DNA of 64,000 bases from Plasmodiophora brassicae (Eukaryota; Endomyxa: Phytomyxea; Phytomyxea; Plasmodiophorida). Shown here piece by piece: positions 51,301 to 60,407 of this stretch (position 1 is its first letter; each line of letters starts with the position of its first letter). Location of the stretch: the NCBI GenBank assembly GCA_036867785.1, contig CP145426.1, forward strand, positions 620,001 through 684,000, read 5' to 3'. The notes beneath the pieces were generated by a model. The model was not told where the DNA came from. It did no database searches and saw only the letters and a program-made list of their open reading frames with translations. Position numbers and translations under genes: made by a program.

Positions 51301-53673
51301 GACAGTTTGGCGATGTTCGTACTTGCCTCGTTAAGGTGTTGGGCTATGCAATCAGTGGCCATGTGTCAGAGAGCGGCCCAAGAGTTGGGATTCCGTGTGT
51401 GCTTACTCAGCGTGTGCCGCCGCCGTGCCTCAGACTCGAGCTGTTGTGTGAGCTGCTGCACCTGGAAGCCAGCCTCTGTTGCGGATCGTTCGGCGTTGAC
51501 AACTGCTAGACGAGCGGATGCGACTTCCGCTCGTGCCGACTGGGCATCGGCAACTGCTCGTTCGCGATCCGCATCCAGACCTGGGATACAGAGCAAGCAA
51601 TTCAGTGCGTTGAATCGTTTTGAAGGCAACGACACATGCAGTACTGGAAAGGCGAGCCGACCAGTCAGCCTCTAGACGGTCTTTTTCGCGCTCGATCCGC
51701 TGTTCAGCTTCCTTGCGCAGGGCCGATCTGAACGACTCGTTCTCGCGGACCAGCTCGGCTAGCAGGGCCGTCTCTTCGGGTCGGCCGGGAGGAGGGGGCG
51801 GAGGAGGAGGTGGCGCAAGCTTGGTGGCCGCTTCTGCCAATTCCGCCTTGACCTTGTCCCTAGCGGCAGCTTGCGCTTCGGCAGTCACTACACGTTAGGC
51901 ACACGTCACCCATCTGTCGAAAGGCCCCAGTTCGTTTCGGACGTGCCTTTGGCAACCTGCTGTTGAAGCTTCTGGCGTAGAACCGTCTGGTAGTGCCGAT
52001 GAATTCGACGCGCCTCTTCCTCGGTACGGGATCGCACTTCTACATCAATTGGACGACCTTGAGATGTCGCAGCACGTATAACGACATCGATACGGGTCAC
52101 CGAGTTCTAGCGTGCGCTCGTATTCGGCAGTCTTCTCAACTAGCTGCATGTTCACCACCGTCAGGCGCTGCTCCCACTCGCCTTCACGGACGCGTTTCTG
52201 CACAGGAAGGCATCAGTGACCTGTCGGGGCGCGGTTCACCCACGAAGGGCTTACAGCTTCAGCGGCGCTGCGTTCCGCCTTGTCCAGCAGCTGTTTGCCT
52301 TCTTCGACACGAGCGGTCAGATCTGCGACGCGGGCCGTCATCACCTTCTTGTCCGCCGACGCGCTCTCCAGTGCTGATTCAGCCGAGGCCGCACGCTCAT
52401 TGGAGGCCCGAAGCGCCGCCGTCGTTTCACTCAGTTGCTTTTCCAATTCCTGGATGCGTTCCTACAGAGGGCGGCAGACGTTCGTATGGGCAAACCGTTG
52501 GAGGCAGACTTGTCCAGCCCGACCTTGAGAGCGTCCTTCTCCCTGCTGAACAACCGTTTCCGGTCCTGCAGCTGTGTGGTAGCGGCGTTGAGCTGGGCGG
52601 TGAGTTTGGCGATGTTGTCCGCGTTCAGGTCCTCCTCAGCTCGCACCAGGGATTCCACTTTGGACCCGACCAAGGAATACTTATGCGCCAGCTTCATCCT
52701 GCGTATTGACCGGTCAGCGCAACCGATTGCCTGCGAATGGTGGCGACGACGCGCGACCGTTGCTGTTCCGACTTGCGAAGCGCCAACGCAATCTTCTCTG
52801 CCTTCGCGCGCACGGCATTGCCCTTGCTGACGGCCTCCTGACGTGCCGCCTTCTCGGACGCCAGCTCAGCAACGACCGTCCGATGGTCTGGGTTGGGTTC
52901 CGATCAGCACACGTCGACCAGTGCGAAAGACACGCGTACCAGCAAGCTGGTCCCTGAGGGCGGCGGCATCCTTTTCGGCAGCCCTCAGCCTGGATTCCAG
53001 CTCGTCGTTGACGGCGACCAGCTCGTCGAGCCGCGATTCAATCTGCCCCGCACGTTCATGCGCGACACGCTCGGCCGCCTTGTGCGCATCGCATTGCAGG
53101 CGCAGGGCGTTCGCCGCCCGTTCAGCACATTGCACGGCGTCCGCCTCTAGGCACGTCGGGAGACTCAGCACGCCGGGCATCGAACGCGAACGGGCGACAG
53201 GGCACCGACGGTGTCGCGCGTTGGCCGCGGCATCATCCGCGAGACGCGTCTGCTCCTGCAGGTCGGCTCGCAACGATCGGATCTGCTGCTGCGCATCGCC
53301 AGACGCTGATCGTTGCCGGTCCGCATCGTCCAACCGCGCCCGGACCTCGTCCTGGTATTCCAGCAAGGCCGCCTCGGCACGCTCCTTCGCCTGGACGGCG
53401 TCGGACAGGCGACGACCCTGCCGACCATCCAGGCAGGGTTAGACGACGGGGCCAGGGAGGTACGTGGACGAAACCGGCGCAAAGGCGATATATACTGACT
53501 TGTTCGTCGGTGATGGCGGATTGAACGCACTCGACGATGCGGTCGACGGCGAAGGGGGCCGTCAGCGGGTCGGAGGTCAGCGCGCGCAGGATGTCGTCGG
53601 CGGCGACCTGCGCCAGCGCGTCCTGGACGACGCCGGCCCAGTCGGCGGCGTCGACGGCGCGGACGTCCGCCAT
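48310..53673 (-). CDS. Large coiled-coil protein, many exons
   Basis: Starts at ATG 53673 (MADVRAVDAADWAGVVQDAL) with a compact helical N-terminal region, then an intron whose removal gives ITDEQGRRLSDAVQAKERAE. The frame then hops through many short introns, with almost continuous heptad-type coiled coil (QQQIRSLRADLQEQTRLADD; LTARVEEGKQLLDKAERSAA; LTGSDEINESSALRIAKLEQ). A polyproline run occurs near 51,785-51,815. The C-terminal part is Asp/Ser-rich and disordered, then ends EALDKDDDDVELAGEIAAEL ... LQDFGDIR, stop at 48310. The layout resembles golgins or cytoskeletal/centrosomal scaffolds, but no diagnostic domain is visible and I make no assignment. The exon count is around 20; individual borders are not all resolved. 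Confidence 0.65.
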
Positions 53674-54097
53674 TGCAGGCGCCGCTGGGCGGAGTCAGTG
53701 CCACCCCCCGACTCTGTGATGCGCGCGGCGGCGGCGGCAGGCGTCCCCACATCGCCTCGCCCGCCGCCACAGGCAGAGCCGCCCGTGCTGCATCTCTTCC
53801 AACCGGGCCCAAAACGAAAATGAGCCGCCATCGGCGGAATGGGGTCTGCACGTCGAGACGCGGCATGGTCCCTGGAACATTCCTGAATCCTGACACGGGG
53901 TGCCCGGCCTGTACAGCCCGAGCGCAACTGCGGACTGCGTAGGACGTAGTGCGTACGGCCTGCGGCCTGCCGCACACAGGCGCAGGTCCAGGACCACGCC
54001 TGGTGCAGACTGCGCACGGCGCCTCAGAGTTCAATCTGCTTGCGCGCACGGCGGGACGACGTCGAGTTGCTGACAGACGACCCCGGTTTGCAGGACA
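53674..54097. promoter_or_regulatory. Shared upstream region of two divergent genes
   Basis: 424 bp between the coiled-coil gene (minus) and the secreted ankyrin gene (plus). The part near 53,920-54,090 contains GTGCGTACGGCCT and CAGAGTTCAA..TCTGC strings also found upstream of 47256, so it probably holds a duplicated promoter/leader. No TATA box is clear. Confidence 0.35.
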
Positions 54098-54883
54098 ATG
54101 ACCATCGACAATCGCGCTCGTCTCCGGCTCGCTGTGCCACTACTGTCGTCGGTCGTGGTCGTTATCGCCGTGCTGCTCTGTACCCATGAGGTCGACGCGG
54201 CGTTGGACGATGCGACGGTGGGGTCAGGCCTGCATCAGCTTTGGTTCGCGGCCCGCACGCACGAGGAGCGCACCCTCGTCACTTCGATCAACTCGATTGT
54301 CGTCGGCGACCTTCGTTCCGTCAACAGCCGTCAGACTGTCACGCAGATTCACAGCCTGCCGTTCGGTGGCGCTGACACGTCTGTCCTTCACTGGGCGGCG
54401 TGCAATGGCGCAGACAACGCCCTCCGTCTTCTGGTGCGGGGGATCCCCGGCACTGTCAATTGCTTGCTGATTCCTGGCTATGATGCCCATAGCCGATGGA
54501 AGCAGTTGTTGCAATGCGCCATCGTCAATGGGCACGGCGGTGCGGTCGGCATCCTGCTCGACACAACTCCAGAGGAATTCAGCATCGAAGCCCATGACCC
54601 GATCCTGCTCCTGGCAGCACAATGTGGTAGCGTAGAGGTCGCCAGGGCGCTATTTGGCAATCGTGGAAGGCCTATCCCGGCTATCCGCGTTTGTGATGGT
54701 ACAATGGTTCCGACGTTGCGTGCGGCAGCCACCTGGGGGAATCTTGACTATGTCAGTGAGCTGGTGGACAATATCTTGGTTTCTAATCCTGAACTGATGA
54801 ATGCACGCGACATGGCCGAGCGGAACCATCATCCCGACGTCGTGCAGAAGCTGGAGGACATAGTACAACGGACACGGTTCTAA
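54098..54883 (+). CDS. Secreted ankyrin-like protein, degenerate repeats
   Basis: Single frame of 261 residues. N-terminus MTIDNRARLRLAVP, then a hydrophobic signal peptide (LLSSVVVVIAVLLCTHEVDA). Ankyrin-like units: SVLHWAACNGADNALRLLV, LLQCAIVNGHGGAVGILLD, ILLLAAQCGSVEVARALF and TLRAAATWGNLDYVSELV. The repeats are weak, and the SKP1-like segment is missing. Likely a paralog of the gene at 47256 (similar leader and first codons). Confidence 0.62.
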   Translation: MTIDNRARLRLAVPLLSSVVVVIAVLLCTHEVDAALDDATVGSGLHQLWFAARTHEERTLVTSINSIVVGDLRSVNSRQTVTQIHSLPFGGADTSVLHWAACNGADNALRLLVRGIPGTVNCLLIPGYDAHSRWKQLLQCAIVNGHGGAVGILLDTTPEEFSIEAHDPILLLAAQCGSVEVARALFGNRGRPIPAIRVCDGTMVPTLRAAATWGNLDYVSELVDNILVSNPELMNARDMAERNHHPDVVQKLEDIVQRTRF

Positions 54884-55131
54884 CCGCAGGGAGTGCCCTC
54901 TCGGCTCTCACCGCACAGATCAGACAGGGGCAACGCGCACACGATTCGCCTCCTCGACGCAATACACCATCCAATGACCGACCACGTACACATTAGCTGG
55001 CCGATGCACAAACATGACACCTTTCGCATACGAACAACGTCTCAGGCGCGGGATCCCGCTGAGGGCCGTTGATCCTGCACACGATCGCCGCTTGATGCGG
55101 GTCGTTAGGCAATCATGGATCGCGATGCTGT

Positions 55132-56029
55132 TTATGGCATGGGTTCGATCTTGCCCGCGGCCCGATCGCGCTCCTCGCTCTTCACCATTTCGCCGTCGAG
55201 CTTCTTCAGGGCGGGCACGTGCGACAGGACCTCGACGCGGCGATCCTCGATCGTCTTCCCTTCGTAGAACGGGTTGCCGACCACCAGCAGATCCTGCAAC
55301 TCGGGCAGCTCTTGCTGTGCGCGCGGGAACCGAACGTTCAGCGCATCTGGGCCGACAATGGCCGGGAGCGGCGCCTTACCAGCTTGTTGAGTTCGTCGGC
55401 GCCCTTGATGCGGTTGTTCCCAATGTACAGGACGCGGAGCTTCTTCAGCGCCGACAGCCCGGCCAGCTTCTCGATCTGGTTGTACGACAGCCACAGCTCC
55501 TCCAGCGACTCGGCCAGCTCGTCGAGCCCCGATATCTTCTTGATGTTGTTCCTCGCCAGCGACAGGATCCGCAGGTTCTCTTCGGCGGGCAACACCCGCG
55601 GGTCAGCAAGCGCGTTTCGCATCGGGGCGCAAGCAGCGCTTACTCAGGCCGGGCAGCGGGAAGATCTTGTCGATCATGTTCGTCGACAGCGACAAGTGCC
55701 TGACAGGGGGGACAGGTCGCGTCGGAAATCACGTCACCGACAGCACGGCCCCAAACCGGTGACTGACTCGCAGGCGGCCAGGTCGTTCAGCTTCCCGTCC
55801 ATCTTCTGGATGGGCGGCACCTGGCACATCAGCTTGACGACCTTGGCCTCGGACGCCTTCTGCCCCGGGTGCTTCTCCTCCTAGCGAACCCTGTCACCAT
55901 CGCCAGGGAACGAACGGGCGGCGAGACGCGCGCGTACCCATTTCTGCAGGCATTCCTTGATCTTCGACTACGTACCGCACAACGACGGGTCAGACGACGC
56001 GCGCACGGGGAGCACACTCCCCCCACCAT
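55132..56029 (-). CDS. DNAL1: Axonemal dynein light chain 1 (LC1)
   Basis: Six inferred coding exons: 56029-56027, 55967-55938, 55880-55768, 55699-55644, 55579-55380 and 55314-55132, total 585 nt, 194 residues (human DNAL1 has 190). The alignment is close throughout: [114 protein letters not shown] and [12 protein letters not shown]. These are leucine-rich repeats. LC1 binds the motor domain of an outer-arm dynein heavy chain in cilia and flagella, so the organism should have a motile flagellated stage. The first coding exon consists of the ATG alone, directly followed by a GT donor. Confidence 0.93.
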
Positions 56030-56193
56030 TGTTGCTCGCTACGCTGGCGCGCTCGCCTGGTCGTCGACAGTGGTCCCGGACGCGAGTCTATCGCGCGCCG
56101 CCCTGTGACTGGATAGAGGTACGACGACGCGCGGCCCTAATGGGAGATGCACGAAGCAGGGAGGACCCCGGATCCATTCGCGTCTATGTACGT

Positions 56194-57549
56194 TTAGTTG
56201 AGCTCGCCGAGGTAGACGGTCCCGTCCGAGCTGGCCGACGCGATGACGGGCTGCGACGGGTGGAACGCGACGTCGTTGACGGATCCCTTGTGGCCGGGCA
56301 GCTTGTACTGGATGCGCGTCGTGGCGACGTCCCAGACGTGGACGAACCGGTCGGCGGACCCGGCGGCGACCTTGGCGTCGTCGGCGCTCCAGGCGCACCG
56401 CAGCAGGTTCTTCTCAAAGTCGTGCGACGCGCCCAGGAACGTCTTCACGAGGCGCGCCTCGGGGCAGAACGGGCGCACGTCGAAGCAGCGCACGACGTTG
56501 TCCATCGCGTTCGTCAGCAGGTAGGCGCCGTCGCCCGACAACGCCACGCCCGTGATCGTGTCCTGGGCGCCCTCCAGCACCTGCCATGCAATGAGCGGGG
56601 CGCGCGCAACGCCCAGACACCGACGACTTGCCATGGATTGCTGCAACGTTCGCAGGTCGAACTGTCGGACGTCGGGGTCGATGCCGCCGACGAACATGTG
56701 CCGGTCGTCCTTGCCGAGGGCGACCGCCGTGATCGGGAACGCCGACTGGACGCGAGCCTGCGGTCCCCTGGCGCGCAGGTCCCACAGCAGCGCCGCCCGG
56801 TCGTCGCCGGCGCTGGCGAACACGTCCGCCTGCGTCCTGGACGCGGCGCACGCGTTCACGAACGAGGAATGCGCCCGCAGCTTCCTGACGTGGGCGCCGA
56901 CCTCGGCGTCCCAGACGACGACGAGCTTGTCGGCGCCGACCGAGTAGATCCGCCTGCCGTACAGTGAGCCGACGAGCAGCGGGGGGGAGGGTGGCGCGCG
57001 ATGAACTCACTGCGAGTCGGACGACCAGCACAGGTCGAGGACGGCGGCCTGGTGGCCGGACAGGCACAGGAAGTTGTCGCAGGCGTCGTTGTCGCCCACG
57101 GTTCTCCACAGGACTGCACAGCAGGAGGGACGCGCGCGTCAGATCACCGACCGCGGCACCGGATGCGAATACGACGCGTTACAGATCTGCTTGTCGAACG
57201 ACCCGGACGCCAGCACGGACCCGTCCCCGTTGAACCTGGGCGACCACCGTGATCAGGCGCCCGGCAAGGACGACGCGGACGTACCTGTTGACGTGGACGG
57301 CGGCGCCGTGGCCACTGAGCAGCATGTTCGGCGCCGGCAGCGTGGACGTGCGCGACGGCTCCTGACGATCACGGCGACGTTTAGCCCGCACACGACAAAC
57401 GATACGTCGACGAGCGGGAAACGCACGGTGATCTGCAGCCCCTGTTGGTCGGGTTTGTGCCGTTTCGACAGCGCCGTCGACGAACGACCGCCATCGTCGA
57501 CGTCGTCCCCGGCGGGGCGCTTCGTCAGCGCCACTGTCGTCGTGGTCAT
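56194..57549 (-). CDS. SNRNP40: U5 snRNP 40-kDa WD40 protein
   Basis: Six exons: 57549-57427, 57361-57285, 57235-57183, 57113-57011, 56953-56632 and 56580-56194, total 1065 nt, 354 residues (human 357). WD40 propeller with family-specific sequence: PAPNMLLSGHGAAVHV, FNGDGSVLASGSFDKQIFLW, GGIDPDVRQFDLRTLQQ, LLTNAMDNVVRCFDVRPFCP, NFEKNLLRCAWSADDAKVAA, GSADRFVHVWD and YKLPGHKGSVNDVAFHPSQP. It is a core component of the U5 snRNP in the spliceosome. The last intron (56631-56581) begins GCAAGT, a GC-AG intron; the other four are GT-AG. Confidence 0.94.
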
Positions 57550-57851
57550 GCTGCTCGCCGCGACTGCGCGCCGTGGCGGACTTTTCCGCTGCGGGCCGTG
57601 CGCGCATCGTCAATACAGCAACGACGTGCACCGTAGAGCGTACGTACACTGGACGTACTTGGGTGCATACAGGGCCAGCCTTGAGCACGCGTCGCTAGTG
57701 CCGGCTTCGTCACTAACGGTTCCGAGTGTTCCGGATGTGCCTAACTGGCCGAAGTACTTGTAACCATCCGCGACGTTACGAGTTACGATGGTGGTTGCTG
57801 TATTGATGAGTTGGAGGGGACGTCGTCAGCCTGTCCAAGCCGGCCAACCGG

Positions 57852-58827
57852 TCAGCCGGGCAACTGACGGACGCTGCTTGTCATGGGTGCGCTGATGTCG
57901 TGCCGGCACACCGGACACTGCCGCTTGATGCGCAGCCACTGCTCGATGCAGGCTTCGTTGAACTATGTGAACAATGAGTGGGGTTCGTGGTTAGGTCGTG
58001 CATACGCGCATGGGCGCCTACCTCATGCCCACATGGCAATGTGGCGACCTGGTCGCCAGTGCTGAAGTCGGTCATGCAGATCGCGCAGGTCGTCTGATCG
58101 CCCGCCGTCTCTTGCCGGTACCGTCGTCGCGGCAATCTCTTGATCGTGCGTTCGCTGGCGCGATACAACGACAGCCCGAAGCAGTGCACTACGACGTGAC
58201 ACGCGTACCCATGAACGACCGCACCAAAGGCGACAAGCGTGATCCCGTACCAAAGATGAGCAGGAGGGGCAGGCACAGGAACGCCGCCAGGGCGACCAGG
58301 ACCGGAGCGGACACGTACACGATGACCAGGCCGATCAGGACGACCATGTAGATGAACGTGGCCGGGGCCGTGGCCGCACACGTCGTGCCCTGCATGACCC
58401 AGAAGCAGCCGATGGCGATCATGAAGAACGCATGCGCTCGCAGGCATGCGTCCAGCAGGTTGCAGGTTCGGCGGTGAGTGGCGGGCGCCGCCGCCGCATC
58501 GTCGACGGTGTCGTCGGCGCTCTCCAGGTACGTCGCCTTGGCCGTCATCGGAATGCGTATCGGTAACCGCGCCGAGTACAACAGTATCCACGATTTCACA
58601 GGCAGGGCGGCGCAGGGCTCCACGTCCCAGTATAGCGACAGGATCACGGTCGACGTGACCAGTTCCGCCACCTCGTACGCGAGCAACGCGACCTGATACG
58701 CGTCTATCGTTACGCGGCGTCGACGCCGACGCGGCGGCGGGCGCGACGGTGCCGAGACGACGCCGTCGACCTGGACGACGACGGCGCCGGTCGCTGGCGG
58801 CGCCGGTGGTGGTCGTTCAGAAGCCAT
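57852..58827 (-). CDS. Membrane RING-type E3 ligase-like protein
   Basis: Three exons, 58827-58251, 58188-58022 and 57962-57852, with introns of 62 and 59 nt give 284 residues. A proline/arginine-rich N-terminus precedes about four membrane helices (ALLAYEVAELVTSTVILSLY, FFMIAIGCFWVMQG, FIYMVVLIGLVIVYVS and a following one). A C-terminal RING follows: TTCAICMTDFSTGDQVATLP, CGHEFNEACIEQWLRIKRQC and PVCRHDI. The pattern is RING-H2, but the fifth ligand (normally the His in 'FHxxC') is Asn250. RING-H2 membrane proteins usually act as ubiquitin ligases at endomembranes; activity with Asn here is uncertain. The exon 2/3 join falls within the RING and restores it. Confidence 0.78.
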
Positions 58828-59000
58828 GCGTGCGCACGCCGGGGTTCCAGAAGGATCCGGATGTGGGACACACGGGCCGTCCCCGGACGACAGACTCCGA
58901 TGAAGGGCTCCGAGGTGCGGCGTGCGCAGCAGCTGCAAAAACCGGACCGGGACGACTCTGTATAAATAGATGGGGCGGCAGCAGGCGACGCTCCTGCAGG

Positions 59001-60194
59001 TTACCGCAGGAGGTGAGCAGCGAACGTGGTCGACGTGGGTTCGAACGGGATCGACGACAGGCGCGGGAACGATGTGACCCAGTCGGCGACGAAGTACAGC
59101 GTTGAGGCCAGCAGAAGCGTGCCGACGACGATGAGCGTGGTGCCGGCTAGCCCCGGTAGAAGCGTGACGGACGGCGGGCGCGAGTGCAGGACGACGTCGT
59201 CGAAGAGGGACGTGGCGTATCGCGGCAGGGGAACACGACGACGGTCGATCCAGGTGGTGGCAAGGGCGGCGGCGGCCCCGATCACTATGCCGGCGCCCGT
59301 CGAGCGGAACGACTTTCTTGGCGGAACCCGTTCCGCCATGCTGTGCTGCGTTGTTCGTGTGCTCTTCTTAAGAAGCCCGCTGCCCATGACGAGCAGACCG
59401 ACAGACAGAGGCAGAGCGTACGAACGCAGGGACGTCGCGAAACGACCACGCGAGGCTTGCTGCATGGACGTTGCTGTGCTGGTTGTTGTTGTTGCTGTTG
59501 TTGCACCCTGAGCGTCAGCGGCAGGTTGCGAGGGCACCCCTGTGGCTGCATGACACTGCTTAGGCGAAAGCGCCTGGACGCGTGCCATATCATCGTGCTG
59601 TAAAGCACTCTCATCCTGCTGTACAGCACCCTCATCCTGCAGACGTTTCTGCCGGGCGGACGGCTCGGCGCCTGCATCCATCGGCACCGCAGCGACGGGC
59701 AACGACGACGAGGACGCGTCGTCCCCCGTTGCCATGACTGTCGCAACTGACGACGGCGGGAATTCAAATGGAGGAGGTGCATCGGGATCGACGTGTCCCG
59801 CTGAGGTCGCACGGGGCCGCAATGCTAGCGAGGGCGATATAGCGCGCGCAGGCGGGTTGGGGACAACGCCTGTGAACGACGAGTGCCGTCGCATGACATG
59901 ATACGGCAGTGGTTGGACGACAGGGGGCGCCGGCACTCCTGGTCGGGTCAGCACCCCAACAGGGTGCACCTGACGGTCTTGTTTGCGGGATAGTCGCGGC
60001 GTCGTCACCGGGGACCCTATGTCCAGCAGCGCCGACGCCGTGCACGGCATCGACAGGGATCGGTACTTGCGCGGGCCATGCCCGGGAATTTGTAACACGC
60101 ACGGGTCCTCATACGATGGCGACACAGCGCCGTTGATAACGGCAACGATGGCCAGGATCGTCGGCAGGCAACGCGCGGCGCCGCGCAACGGCAT
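59001..60194 (-). CDS. Secreted/membrane hypothetical protein
   Basis: From ATG 60194 (MPLRGAARCLPTILAIVAVI) the frame gives 397 residues; the frame is open further upstream, but this start yields a signal peptide. The middle is Ser/Pro/Ala/Thr-rich and disordered (DAGAEPSARQKRLQDEGAVQ; TTATTTTSTATSMQQ). Near the C-terminus are three hydrophobic helices (LPLSVGLLVMGSGLL, GAGIVIGAAAALATTW, LAGTTLIVVGTLLLASTLYF). A 12-nt near-repeat gives QDEGAVQQDESALQHD. No family is recognised. Confidence 0.55.
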   Translation of the reverse strand: MPLRGAARCLPTILAIVAVINGAVSPSYEDPCVLQIPGHGPRKYRSLSMPCTASALLDIGSPVTTPRLSRKQDRQVHPVGVLTRPGVPAPPVVQPLPYHVMRRHSSFTGVVPNPPARAISPSLALRPRATSAGHVDPDAPPPFEFPPSSVATVMATGDDASSSSLPVAAVPMDAGAEPSARQKRLQDEGAVQQDESALQHDDMARVQALSPKQCHAATGVPSQPAADAQGATTATTTTSTATSMQQASRGRFATSLRSYALPLSVGLLVMGSGLLKKSTRTTQHSMAERVPPRKSFRSTGAGIVIGAAAALATTWIDRRRVPLPRYATSLFDDVVLHSRPPSVTLLPGLAGTTLIVVGTLLLASTLYFVADWVTSFPRLSSIPFEPTSTTFAAHLLR

Positions 60195-60407
60195 CGTCGT
60201 TGAGGACGACGACGTTTGCCAACAGTGGGCTCGCAATGCTCTTCGTTTGCGCGCGCGCGGTGCACCGTGACGGTGTCCGAGCGCTATTTGCGGCGCGACG
60301 CCACAGACGGACTCCGAAGCTACACCCGCGCGACTGTGTCCGCCGCGGCCGAAATTGGCTGCCACAACGCTGGACCGGCTTAACTCAGTCGCGTTCGTTT
60401 ACGATCA

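Noticed and set aside
58961-58968. TATAAATA string as a promoter of the RING gene
   Set aside because: It reads TATTTATA on the gene's strand and lies 134 nt before the ATG. It is plausible, but one string without a mapped transcript start is not enough.
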